Source: Aselliscus stoliczkanus
Taxonomy: Eukaryota > Chordata > Mammalia > Chiroptera > Hipposideridae
Length of the DNA stretch: 64,000 nucleotides
Direction: 5' to 3'
NCBI GenBank assembly: GCA_033961575.1
Contig: CM066731.1
Location: 138,005,001 to 138,069,000, forward strand
The stretch's first letter is position 1, and every line of letters starts with the position of its first letter. The translations under genes and the position numbers were made by a program. Under the pieces are notes generated by a model. The model made no database searches. It was not told the DNA's origin and saw nothing but the letters and a program-made list of their open reading frames with translations. This document shows, in pieces, positions 1-10,857 of the stretch.

Positions 1-787
1 CTCCTTTCATTAGCTGTGCCCAGCACAAACCCTGAATATTTGATAATATATGCTTAAAAAAATAACTCCATGTTGTACTGATTATTATACAAATATCTGT
101 GATAATGAATATTTCTTTTCAGTATTTGAATCACCAACCCTCATTTCAGCTGATTTTCACTTTGGCCATTTGTGCCAATATAAGGAAGCACTGGCATGGA
201 CATTGGAAGTGGGCAAACTGCCCACTCAGCAGGACCATGCTCCTCATACAAATAAGCCGAACACTGAAATTTGCAGGTACCACATCCCTCTAAAGCTAGA
301 ATTGAGGAAAGCTACCACCAGGAGGGCAATAAATATTTTATCACATGGTCAGAACCAGAGTAATAAATTGGTAGCCAGCAGCCACATTTCGTTTGGTTAA
401 AATGGTTTGTTAGCTTGTTCATTTTAAATTTAAATCAACATTTAGCAATCAGAAGTGTTCACATAAAAATATAGATGTTTGTTTTTTCTTTAAAAAAATC
501 AGAAGATCTATCAATTATTGGCTCTGTGTTTCCTCAAGATAACAATTGGCATAGCTGAATCCTACTGCCCTATTTGGATAGCTAGGCTGTCAGCAGCAGT
601 CCATCATTCATGCAATATATGCACATGTGTTTACATCCAGTCTGCTACAGGTTACCACCTGGCCTCTGACATTTGAGTTTCTGAACTCCTCATCTAAATA
701 ATCAGGCCAAGGTAGGAAGTATGATTACAAGAAAGATATGCATTAACCTTCTAGATTTCTTTAAGTAAAATTTTAACTTTGTTATTT
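1..787. other. intergenic, no gene seen
   Basis: A/T-rich unique-looking sequence. The open frames are short and in poor context. I recognise no exon, RNA gene or clear repeat here. It ends at the target-site duplication of the first SINE. Confidence 0.5.
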
Positions 788-803
788 AAAAATGCACATC
801 AGG

Positions 804-1243
804 GGCCGGCCGAGTGGCGCATTAGTTAGGCGCTGGTTTTGGGATGCCAGCGGCCCCGGTTCGGATCCCACATGAGGGCCAGTGACACTGCCCTCTACAG
901 CTAACAACAGCTCCACCTGGAGCTGGGCTGTGCGAGCCCCGGTGATGGTGTGGGCTGCAGCCCCTGCTGCAGTGGGCTGCCATAGGCTACAGTGAGTGGC
1001 CCGCAGCCAGCGTGAGCGGCCGGCAGCCAAGCGTGAGCTGCCAATAGCCGCCGTGAGCGACATCCAGAGGCCTGCGACCAATCTGCCTCATCCGGGAAGA
1101 GCGCAATGACGATACCAACAGTGAAGCAACATCCTCCGCAACTAAACTGAAGAACAAAAAGACAGCAACTTGTCTGTTCCCCTTCCCCGATTCCCCAACG
1201 CTGTTCCCCTCCACCAATTCCCCAATAAAATCTTAAAAAAAAA
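804..1243 (+). mobile_element. tRNA-derived SINE, long form (about 440 bp)
   Basis: A complete long-form SINE with a GGCCGGCC head and a tRNA-like promoter region (B-box-like GGTTCGGATCC near 858). The body contains a palindrome (CAGCTCCA-cc-TGGAGCTG near 908-925). The 3' end reads CCAATAAAATCTT followed by an A-tail, so it carries an AATAAA signal. It is flanked by a direct repeat AAAATGCACATCAGG (about 789-803 and 1244-1258), the target-site duplication of an L1-mobilised insertion. The minus-strand open frames across it are by-products of the GC-rich body and not genes. Confidence 0.93.
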
Positions 1244-1259
1244 AAAATGCACATCAGGA

Positions 1260-2185
1260 TTACAATAACTGAACATTAATACAGAGCTCAACATGTTTAT
1301 AAATGACCAAACCTTAGGTATAATTGGATGTATTTTTCACGAATGCTTAACTATTTTAAATTAGCTTATTCTAACTCTGTTCTTAATCTCTGACTGAAAT
1401 AGAAATTTTGATATTCACTCTAGATACACATCATGAAGGAATCAGGGCCCTCCTAGACAGGCTATACATCTTATTACTTTAAACTACTTTGGCATCTGGT
1501 CTTTCTCTTAGTTGCAGGTAAAAGCAAAGATTGTACAGCTGCCAGGAGGAGCTTGCTTAGATGCAGTCTCCCAACTTCTTACCTGTTTCATTCTGTCTCC
1601 AGCAGGTAAAAGAAACTGCTGGCGGGAATAAGAAATATAGCATCCGCTTCCTATTTGCCTTCTCTGCACTCTTCTGTGAATTCTCTCACAGTCAAAACAG
1701 GCAGGGAAAGCAAGAGATGGACTCCAAGGTCAAGGATGTCATATGGTAGTGAAATCTCTTTCCAGACTCCTAAACTGTCATTGTTTAGGGTCAAACCTTC
1801 TGGTTTCATAGAGAAATTACTGTTGCTCTGTAAGATAGTGTGGGGTGGTAGGCGGAGATCTAGCTTTGAGTAAGAAAAGCTTGGTTTGAGTTATTATTCT
1901 ATCACTCACTGTGTATCCATTACTATTTACTTATATCCTGAGGCTCAGGTTTTGTGACTGTGTGATGGGGATAACACTATTTGCCCTTACTATCTATCTC
2001 CCCCATGTTATCGTAAAAAAATCAAATAAAATAATACATACAATGAAGTATAGAACACTGTATAATACAAGGTCTTACAATTTGAAAAATGCCTCAGAGG
2101 CTATCTTTCTAAGATGGCTATTTTTTCTTATCCTAAAGGTTTAGTAATTAGGATGCAGATGAACAAAATCTGTATTGTGAAAGAG
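1260..2185. other. intergenic, no gene seen
   Basis: A/T-rich sequence between a young SINE and an old L1. Short open frames at 1561-1749 and 1655-1873 overlap in different frames, have no recognisable domain and are not supported as genes. Confidence 0.45.
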
Positions 2186-2189
2186 ACTT

Positions 2190-4250
2190 CTAGGCAGTAG
2201 TGAGTCCTTGGGGAAGATGACAGATTAGGAAGTACCAGGAATCTGTCTCCTCACGTAGATAACAATTGCACTCAAATCTGCCTGATATAACTGTTTGGAA
2301 CTCTGGCGTCTATTAAAGGCTTGCAACTTCTAGGAGTAGGCTTGGAGAGTAAATTGTGGTTATTTTTGGACAAGTTCGGCTCTCAGCACATAGCAACTAC
2401 CCATCACCCCACCTTTCCAACAAGTGGCAGACAGCTATGCACATGTTCCTGGAGCAGTTTGCATGCAGCTTGACAGAGCCAGGATAGGGAAAAAGATAAT
2501 CCTGTCCTCCAGATACCAAGGATCTGTTCTCTGATTGCTATTTACAACCACAGATGTGCAGACAAAGAGGCAGCACCATTGTTATTACATCTTCCCCCAT
2601 TGTTGCAAGCCACTCCCCCTCAGGTTGACGGGACTTCCAGGGATTTAAAGGGCTGGAACCTTGTTTTTCCCCTTCATTTTTCTGTTTTTCCCCCTTGGGA
2701 GCCATATATTAAAGACTAGGACATTCAAAAGCAACCACATATACAGGGGAAATTAGAAAGTCACTGCACATACCCCGGCAAAGGCACAAGATCAGAAAAG
2801 ACCTGAGACCTTAAATTTAAACCTCAGCCTGATTCTCAGGACAGAGACAGCCTACAACAATTAAAAAACGAAACCCAAGAACAAAAATAGCAAAACAAAT
2901 CATTACATTTAAATGTCCAGTTTCCAACAGAAAAATCACAAGGCATACAAAGTAACAGAAAAGTATGACCAATTCAGAAAAATAAATAAATAAACCAACA
3001 GAAACTGTCCAGATGGTGAATCTACTAGACAAAAACTTTAAAACAGCTGTCTTAAAGATGCTCAAAGGGGACCGACTGAGTGGTGCATTGGTTAAGAGCT
3101 GGTTTGGGATGCCAGCAGCCCCGGTTCGGATCCCACATGTGAGGGCCAGTGACACTGTCCTCTACAGCTAACAACAGCTCCACCTGGAGCTGGGTTGTAC
3201 GAGCCCCGGCGACAGTGTAGGCTGCAGCCCCTGTTGCAGTGGGCTGCCACAGGCTACAGTGAGTGGCCGGCAGCCAGCGTGAGTGGCCGGCAGCCAGCGT
3301 GAGCTGCCAATAGCCAGCCGTGGTGAGTGACCATCCAGAGGCCGGCGACCCATCTGCCTCATCTGGGAACAGCGCAATGATGATACCAACATGGGCCAGT
3401 GAAGCAACGTCCTCTGCAACTAGACTGAAGAACAAAAAGACAGCAACTTGTCTGTTCCCCTTCCCTGATTCCCCAACGCTGTTCCCCTCCCCCAATTCCC
3501 CAATAAAATCTTAAAAAAAAAAAAAAAAAGAAGATGCTCAAAGAACTAAAGACATGGAGAAAGTCAAGAAAATGATGTATGAAAAACTTATCAATTAAGA
3601 GACAGAAAATCTAAAAAGAAACCAAAAAGAAATTCTGGAGCTTAAAAGTGAAATAACTAAAAGGAAAAATTCACTAGAGCATCTCAAGGGCAGATTTGAG
3701 CAAGCAGAAGAAAGAATCACCCAACTTGAAGATAGGGCAATGCAAATTATCAAGCCAGAGGAACATAAGAAAAATGACTGAAGAAAAGTGAACAGAGCGT
3801 AAGGGACCTGTGGGATACCATCAAGCACACCAACATATGAGTAGTGGGAATCCCAGAAGCAGAAAAGAGAGAAAGGAGCATTATTTTTCAAATAATGGCT
3901 GAAAAACTTCCCAAATCTGATGAAAGATATAAACATAAACATCCAAGAAGCTCAACGAAACCCAAGTAGGATGAACTCTAAGAGACACACACTGAGACAC
4001 ATTATAACCAAACTGTAAAAAGCCAAAGATAAAGAATTGGAAAAGCAGCAAGAGAGAAGTGACTCATTACTTATAAAGGATCCTCAATCAGATTACCAGT
4101 AGATTTCTCATCAGAAATTTTGGATTTCTCATCAGAAATTCTCTCAACCAAGAATCCTATAGCTGGTAAAACTCTCCTTCGAAAGTAAGAGAGAAATTAA
4201 GACATTCTTAGATAAACAAAAGCTGAGGGATTTGCCACTAATCAAATGAT
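2190..4250 (+). mobile_element. ancient LINE-1 5' end and ORF1 remnant
   Basis: The left part (GGGGAAGATGACAGATTAGG near 2212) resembles the 5' end of old mammalian L1 elements. From about 3540 the sequence follows the L1 ORF1 reading frame (coiled-coil, RNA-binding and C-terminal parts) but is full of stops and indels. The end near 4150-4245 matches the characteristic ORF1 C-terminus text (lysine-rich, KQKL-type). A short duplication of TTTCTCATCAGAAATT sits near 4105-4140. A young SINE is inserted at 3068. Only ORF1 is evident, so it is a 3'-truncated L1M or a half-L1 (HAL1-like) element. The exact subfamily is not resolvable by eye. Confidence 0.7.
3068..3530 (+). mobile_element. tRNA-derived SINE, long form, nested in old L1
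   Basis: Same family as the element at 804. It inserted into the ancient L1 ORF1 remnant and duplicated AAGATGCTCAAAG (3055-3067 and 3531-3543). The body carries two exact tandem copies of a 20-bp unit (3261-3280, 3281-3300), so copy number varies between family members. The 3' end is CCAATAAAATCTT plus a poly(A) tail. It starts with GGGACCGACTGAG, so the head has diverged slightly from GGCCGGCCGAG. Confidence 0.93.
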
Positions 4251-4940
4251 GTAAACATGGATTGCCCTACTAGTGAGACAATCTCATACAATTCTACACT
4301 GTATTCATTCATTCATCAAACATGAGCAGAGTTTCCTTACATAGTAGGCACTAGGAATCAATGGGTGAAATACCATGGTTCCTGCCAGCAAGTGCCACCA
4401 GTCTCCTCTGGTTGTAATAAGTCTCTCCCTAAGGGAACAGGATGAGGTGAGGGTGAATGTAGAAAGGAATAAAAGGGGGGGGGCAGAAAAAGAACGCTAA
4501 GGGATCAACAAAGAATGTAGGCAAATATAAAGATTAACAAAAAATGCAGATGGACCTTAAAGGTGATAAGTCTTACACAATGAAATGTAAGTAGGGCTGC
4601 CACTGACAGATTTTTAGTCTGAATGTTATGCAGACACTTGATGGAACAGCCAGGAGAAGTGAAATCCAGATCCAATTTCCTTTGTCAAATCTTACACTCT
4701 GGGGAAATAGAGGGAAGGGACTTTACCCTAAAAACAGGTAGTTTTTCTAATTCACAGGAAGATATGACATAGGCTATTTGTACCCCTGGATCCAAAGGTG
4801 TGTCTTTGAGACTAAAAATATTAGGAAGAATGACAGTTGGTGGTGCTGATACTCTGCACTCAATCAAGGGTCTTCTTAACAATTTTCTCATTTACAGAAT
4901 TGGAGAGTAAGTATATTTTCAAGACTTTCAGATATACATT
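4251..4940. other. intergenic, no gene seen
   Basis: Mixed sequence with a G-run near 4475. The opposed open frames at 4685-4891 (-) and 4837-5043 (+) have no recognisable domain. The latter runs into a DNA-transposon remnant. Confidence 0.4.
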
Positions 4941-5263
4941 GGGTGCCAAAGAAATGTATACACATTTTAAGACAGGAAAAGTTGTATTAAAATTGCAATC
5001 CTCAGTATATACTGAAGGGCGTCCAGTTAACTCAGTTGGTTAGAGCACAGTGTTCATACCACGAAGGTTGCTGGTTTGATCCCCATATAGGCCACTGAGC
5101 TGGGCCCTTCACAACTAGATAGAAAAACTACTTGACTTGGAGCTGATGGGTCCTGGAAAAACAGTGTTCCTCAATAATCCCCAATAAAAAATAAGAAACA
5201 TTTATTATATACCAATAACAAAAGATGAATACAAGTCATGTGTATACACTTTTTTTGGCACCC
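4941..5263. mobile_element. terminal-inverted-repeat DNA element (MITE) split by a SINE
   Basis: GGGTGCCAAAGAAATGTATA at 4941 is repeated in inverted orientation at the other end (…TGTATACACTTTTTTTGGCACCC, ending 5263). This gives terminal inverted repeats of roughly 25 bp. Without the inserted SINE the element is only about 150 bp and has no coding capacity. That architecture suggests a non-autonomous cut-and-paste element, perhaps mariner-like. A clean TA target duplication is not obvious, so the superfamily is inferred. Confidence 0.65.
5019..5195 (+). mobile_element. second tRNA-derived SINE family (Rhin-1-like)
   Basis: tRNA-like head (GTTAACTCAGTTGGTTAGAG, then GGTTTGATCCCC as a B-box-like element). 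The ~80-bp body includes GAGCTGATGGGTCCTGG and the tail is CCCCAATAAAAAATAAG. It resembles the Rhin-1 SINE described from horseshoe bats; this is from memory, not a search. Its tail (CCCCAATAAAA) is also the tail of the long-form GGCCGGCC SINEs. It interrupts the inverted-repeat element at 4941-5263. Confidence 0.7.
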
Positions 5264-5683
5264 TCCAACAATAGATTTTTTAACATAGAGCTTAAGTTCT
5301 TCGTCTATTTTAAGAGTATACTCTAGGAATATATGAGATGTAATATGTTAAATAAAACAAAGGTCTTGTTTACCTTTGTATTATGGTGTAAGATTTAAAA
5401 AATCATCTTATTACTATTATCATATTACTCCAGAAAAACACCAAGTTCCAGTGTAAAATGTGGTCATTTATCATTTGAACAAGATTATCTTCATTTATAT
5501 TGTTTCAAATATAAAAATTTGTGGCTCTACATAAAATAAGAGAAAGTGGCCTAATCTTTTCAAAAATAGAACACTGATGTGGAGTTAAAAGTCCACTTCA
5601 TTCTTACCTAGTTTCAATTTCCTGTAAAACACCTGCAAGCATTCCTAATGCTAAAAGGAAACAGCTTGAGTGCTCATGCTCAT
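5264..5683. other. intergenic, no gene seen
   Basis: A/T-rich; nothing recognisable between the DNA element and the next SINE. Confidence 0.4.
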
Positions 5684-5696
5684 AAAAATTGTACGG

Positions 5697-5803
5697 CGAG
5701 GGCTGGCTGAGCGGCGCGGTGGTTAGGCGCTGGCTTTGGAAGCCAGCGGCCCCGGTTTGGGTCCCACATATGAGGGCCAGTGACACTGCCCTCAAAAAAA
5801 AAA
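5697..5803 (+). mobile_element. tRNA-derived SINE, short form (about 100 bp)
   Basis: Head-only version of the GGCCGGCC family: the tRNA-like part followed by AGGGCCAGTGACACTGCCCTC, then straight into poly(A). The duplicated target AAAAATTGTACGG flanks it (5684-5696 and 5804-5815). It lacks the CAGCTCC…AATAAA body of the long form. Confidence 0.9.
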
Positions 5804-5815
5804 AAAATTGTACGG

Positions 5816-6353
5816 TGAACCTAAAACACAAAACAAAACATTGTGTGTATATGTATTTTATTGAACCTAAAAATTTACAACTTTTTGGCATATCTATCTA
5901 AGACACAGTATTTTTGATTCCTTCAGTGTCAAAATTCATTAAGTGTTCATTGCACAAAGTTCATTGTGGAATTAAGCAGAGAAAAGACTATTTTGGCGTT
6001 CAAAAGGATAAAGTTATTTTGGAATTGAAATATTTCTTTTCAGAAAGCTTATAGCAGCAGCAATATGGGCAGAATGTGGATAAAGTTGTGTAGCTGCCTT
6101 CTCCTGTTTGGATCTCTCTTTCAGGTACCCATTAGCCTCTCTTGGTCTGTCAGGGTCCTTCCTGGCTCACCTATAGAAATTCTCCCCATTAAATTCCTTC
6201 TTTTGTTATGTTCAAATCAAAATTACTTGCTTATAATCTATTTTCTTAGGGACTAGTTGTCAAAGTGACAGCTAGCTAATCAGGTAAACTAATCCAGACC
6301 TTAGAATCGGTTTTAATCGTTCGAGCAACATATTTACATAGTACTGTTTTTTT
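5816..6353. other. intergenic, no gene seen
   Basis: Unique-looking A/T-rich sequence. The 63-residue open frame at 6065-6256 begins with a hydrophobic stretch but has no family resemblance and no splice or homology support. Confidence 0.4.
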
Positions 6354-6367
6354 AGAGACCCTGTCTT
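6354..6367. repeat. target-site duplication, left copy (of SINE-L1 chimera)
   Basis: AGAGACCCTGTCTT abuts the poly(T) that is the LINE-1 poly(A) tail read on this strand. The same 14 bp recur at 15007-15020, beyond the SINE joined to the L1 5' end. The nick site implied on the minus strand (TC/AAGA) fits the loose TT/AAAA preference of the L1 endonuclease. Confidence 0.9.
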
Positions 6368-6382
6368 TTTTTTTTTTTTTTG

Positions 6383-6418
<36 letters not shown>

Positions 6419-6433
6419 ATTTTATTTTTAATT

Positions 6434-6598
6434 AGTTTCAGGTGTACAACACAGTGCAATAGTTATACATTTTACCCCTCAAAGTGACAACCCCCCCACC
6501 CCCAATAGTTTCAGGTGTACAACACAGTGCAATAGTTATACATTTTACCCCCCAAAGTGACAAACCCCCCACCCCCCAAAACCCCCCCCACACCCCCC
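6434..6598 (-). repeat. L1 3' UTR with 73-bp tandem duplication and G-rich tract
   Basis: A 73-bp unit starting AGTTTCAGGTGTACAACACA occurs at 6434-6506 and again at 6507-6579, followed by C-runs to 6598. On the L1 sense (minus) strand these are G-runs separated by 1-4 bases, matching the G3+ N1-7 quadruplex pattern. Polypurine G-rich tracts are a known feature of mammalian L1 3' UTRs. The duplication accounts for the spurious proline-rich frame on the + strand. Confidence 0.8.
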
Positions 6599-7044
6599 AT
6601 ATCATACATATCTATTACTCTTCCTCTGACTCTCTTCCACAGTATAATCCACATCCATTGACTATCTATATATATTCAATTACAGTAGGTATACCACCTC
6701 CACTTTAGTAATACAGTGCAGTGATCAAACCTCTACTCCATCCATGAAATGGTCTACCTAACAATACCTATGATCATATGACATTCAACAGAATATTTAC
6801 AACATTATTAATTATATTCACCAAACTGTTTTTCCTATCCCAGTAGCAATATTGTAGTTGCCTATTTTTGCTGTCTAATCCCTTCCCCTTCTCCCTCATT
6901 CCCATTCCTCTCCAAATTAGCAACCCTGATTTTTCCTCTATATCTATGAGACAGTTTCTGTTTACTTTGCTCATTCATACAGTTTTTCATATTCCACATA
7001 TAAGTGAGATCATATGGTATTTGTCCTTCTCTGACTGACTTACT

Positions 7045-9720
7045 TCACTCAACATTATAGTCTCTAGGTCCATCCATATCATTGCAAATGGAACGATTTA
7101 ATTCTTCTTTCTTTATGGCGGAGTAATACTCCATTGTATAAATATACCACAGTTTCTTAATCCAGTCATCTACTGACGGGCATTTTGGTTGTTTCCAAGT
7201 CTTAGCTATTGTAAATTGTGCTGCTATGAACATCGGGGTGCATAACTTTTTTTGAATAAGTGTCTTGGTTTTTTCAGGATAAATACCTAGTAGTGGAATT
7301 GCTGGGTCAAAAGGTAGCTCTATTTCCAGTTCTTTGAGATACCTCCATACTGACTTCCATAGTGGCTGCACCAATCTGCAGTCCCACCAACAGTGCAGCA
7401 GGGTCCCCTTTTCCCCACAGCCCCGCCAGCACTTGTTGTTTGTTGATTTGTTGATGATAGCCATTCTGACTGGAGTGAGGTGGTATCTCATGGTGGTTTT
7501 TATTTGCATTTCCCTAATGACCAGTGAGGTTGAACATTTTTTCATATGCCTGTTGGCCATCTGTATGTCCTCTTTAGAGAAATGTCTCTTCATATCTTCT
7601 GCCCATTTTTTAATTGGGTTGTTTGTTTTTTTGGTGTTGAGTTTCATGAGTGTTTTATAAATTTTGGATATTAACCCCTTATCAGATATATCGTTGGCAA
7701 ATATATTCTCCCATTCAGTAGGCTTCCTTTTTGTTTTATTAATGGTTTCCTTTGTTGTGAAAAAACTTTTAAGTCTGATAAAATCCCATATGTTCATTTT
7801 TTCTTTTACTTCACTTGCCCGTAGGGATGTATCAGTAAAAATATTGCTCCGTGTAATGTCTGCAAATGTACTCCCTATATTTTCATTTAGGATTTTTATG
7901 GTTTCAGGTCTTACATTTAAGTCTTTAATCCATTTTGAATTTGTTCTTGTATAAGGCGTAAGGAGATGATCCAGTTTCATTTTTTTGCATGTGTCAGTCC
8001 AATTTTCCCAGCACCATTTATTGAATAGACTATCTTTACTCCAGTGTAAATTCTTGCTTCCCTTGTCATAGATTAACTGTCCGTAAATGCTTGGATTTAT
8101 TTCTGGGCTCTCTGTTCTGTTCCACTGATCGATGTGCCTGTTTTTATGCCAATACCAAACTGTCTTGATTACTGTGGCCTTGTAGTAGGTTTTGATGTCT
8201 GGTAGCGTGATCCCCCAACTTTGTTTTTATTCCTCAGAATTGCCGAGGCTATTCTGGGTCTTTTATGATTCCATATAAACTTTAGGATTATATTTTCTAT
8301 TTCTGTGAAAAATGCCCTTGGTAGTTTGATAGGAATTGCATTGAATCTATATATTGCTTTAGGCAGTATGGACATTTTAACTATATTAATTCTTCCTATC
8401 CATGAGCATGGTAGGTGTTTCCATTTATTTGTATCTTCTATGATTTCTTTCTTCAATGTCTTATAATTTTCTGAGTACAGATCTTTCACTTCTTTGGTTA
8501 AATTTATTCCTAGGTATTTTATAGTTCTTGACGCAATTGTAAATGGGACAGTTTTCTTAATTTCGCTTTCCATTAGTTTATTATTGGTATATGCAAATGC
8601 CACTGATTTCTGAACATTGATTTTATATCCTGCTACTTTACTGAATTCGTCTATCAGTTCAAATAGTTTTTGTATGGAGTCTTTGGGGTTCTCTATATAC
8701 AGTATCATGTCATCTGCATATAGTGACAATTTTACTTCTTCCTTACCAATTTTGATGCCTATTATTTCTTTTTGTTGTCTGATTGCTGTGGCTAGAACTT
8801 CCAGCACTATGTTGAATAAAAGAGGAGAAAGTGGACAGCCTTGTCTTGTTCCTGATCTTAAGGGGAATGGTTTAGCGTTTCCCCATTGAGTATGATGTTA
8901 GCTGTAGGTTTATCATATATGGCTTTTATTATGTTGAGATATGATCCCTGTATTCCCACTTTGCTAAGGGTTTTTAACATAAATGGCTGTTGGATTTTGT
9001 CAAATGCTTTTTCTGCATCTATTGAAATGACCATGTGATCTTTATCCTTCATTTTGTTGATGTGGTGTATCACATTAATTGATTTACGGATGTTGAACCA
9101 GCCTTGCGCACTAGGGATGAATCCCACTTGATCATGATGTATGATCTTCTTAATATATTGCTGAATTCTGTTTGCTAATATTTTATTGAGAATTTTTGCA
9201 TCTATATTCATCAGGGAGATTGGCCTGTAGTTTTCCTTTTTGTGATGTCTTTATCTGGTTTTGGAATCAGGGTGATAGAGGCTTCATAAAAAGAGTTTGG
9301 GAGCCTTCCCTCCTTCTGGATTTTTGGAATAGTTTGAGAAGAATAGGTGATAGTTCTTTTTGAATGTTTGATAAAATTCACTGGTGAAGCCGTCTGGTCC
9401 AGGGCTTGTGTTTGGTGGGAGCTTGTCAATGACTGAGTCAATGTCCTTGGTAGTAATCAGGGTATTTAGATTTTCTGTTTCTTCTGGCGTTAGCTTTGGA
9501 AGGTTGTATGCTTCTAGAAAATTATCCATTTCATCCAGATTGTCAAATTTGTTGGCATATAGTTGCTCATAGTAATTTCTTAGAATTTTTTGTATTTCTG
9601 TGATGTCTGTAGTCATTTCCCCTCTTTCATTCCTGATTTTGCTAATTTGAGTCCTCTCTCTTTTTTTTTGATGAGCCTGGCTAGAGGTTTGTCAATTTTG
9701 TTTATCTTCTCAAGAAACCA
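7045..9720 (-). pseudogene. L1 ORF2 reverse-transcriptase and C-terminal part, broken
   Basis: Fragments in changing frames encode the rest of L1 ORF2p. 9616-9284 is the pre-RT region (SPGPDGF motif). 9441-9211 carries the LIPKPDKD segment. 9211-8858 contains DQVGFIP and SIDAEKAFD, the first catalytic aspartate region. 8807-8169 carries the YADD catalytic motif. 7980-7045 is the C-terminal domain, including the cysteine-rich end. In a working L1 this is one reading frame continuous with the endonuclease. Here at least four frame changes or stops separate the pieces (near 9720, 9300-9440, 9211, 8810-8860 and 7980-8169). The element could not retrotranspose by itself. Confidence 0.9.
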
Positions 9721-9730
9721 GCTCTTGGTT

Positions 9731-10810
9731 TCATTGATCTTTTGAATTGTTTTTCTGTTCTCTATATTGTTTATTTCTGCTCTGGTCTTTATTATCTCCT
9801 TTCTTGTACTCCCCCTTGGGCGTCTTTTGCTGTTCTTTTTCCAGTTCCCTTAGGTGTAAGGATAACCTGTTGACTTGAGATTTTTCTTCCTTCTTTAGGT
9901 AGGCCTGCACTGCTATAAACTTCCCTCTTAGGACTGCTTTCGCAGCATCCCAGAGATTTTGGGTCGTGGTGTTTTCATTTTCGTTTGTCTCGAGGTATCT
10001 TTTGATTTCCTCCTTGATCTCATTTGTGACCCACTCACTATTTAATAGCATATTGTTTAGCCTCCATTTATTTGTCAGCTTCCCGGATTTCTTCTTATAA
10101 TTGATTTCTAGTTTCATAGCATTGTGGTCAGAGAATACAGTTGAAATGATTTCAATCTTCTTAAATTTATTGAGACTTGTTTTGTGGCCTAACATGTGGT
10201 CTATCTTAGAAAATGTTCCATGTGCACTTGAAAAGAACGTATATTCTGTAGCTTTGGGATGAAATGCTCTGAAAATGTCTGTTAAATCCAGCTGGTCTAA
10301 TGTGTCATTTAAGGTCGCTGTTTCCACATTGATTTTCTGTCTGGAGGATCTGTCCATTAGTGACAGCGGGGTGTTGAAGTCCCCTACTATGATAGTGTTA
10401 CTGTTGATCTCTGTCTTTATGTCTGACAATATCTGTTTTATATATTTAGGGGCTCCTATGTTAGGTGCATAGATGTTTACTAGAGTTATGTCCTCTTGTT
10501 GGATCGATCCCTTCATTACTATGAAGTGTCCTTCTTTGTCCTTTGTTATATTCTTCAATTTAAAGTCCATTTTATCTGATATAAGTATCGCTACTCCAGC
10601 TTTTTTCTCAGTACCATTTGCATGAAATATTTTACTCCATCCCTTTACTTTCAGCCTGTATGAGTCTTTGGATCTGAGGTGAGTCTCTTGTATACAGCAT
10701 ATACTGGGGTCTTGCTTTCTTATCCATTCAGCCACCCTATGTCTTTTTATTGGAGCATTTAATCCATTTACATTTAATGTGATTATTGATAGGTGTGTAT
10801 TTATTGCCAT
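9731..10810 (-). pseudogene. L1 ORF2 endonuclease domain (N-terminal part of broken ORF2)
   Basis: A 359-residue open frame starting at the ORF2 methionine, 48 bp after the ORF1 stop. It is the apurinic/apyrimidinic-like endonuclease that nicks target DNA during target-primed reverse transcription. The catalytic and binding residues known from human L1 are all visible, with numbering one lower: Asn13 (TLNVNGLN), Glu42 (QETHL), Tyr114 (NIYAPN), Asp144 and Asn146 (GDFN), Asp204 (SKIDH), and Asp228-His229 (SDHN). The frame stops near 9731, before the RT domain, so only a truncated protein would be made. The domain looks intact, but the gene is counted as a pseudogene because the rest is disrupted. 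Confidence 0.92.
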
Positions 10811-10857
10811 TTTCTTATTTGTGTTCGTAGTCTTTCATAGGTTGTTTTTCTTCTTAC

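Noticed and set aside
830..870. tRNA-like promoter boxes in SINE heads
   Set aside because: The heads derive from tRNA but lack a complete cloverleaf and sit in mobile copies with target duplications, so they are not tRNA genes.
782..1254. Overlapping minus-strand frames, with similar ones at 3052, 14583, 48276 and 54660
   Set aside because: They are the same long SINE read in different frames; the shared protein-like text reflects repeat copies, not a gene family.
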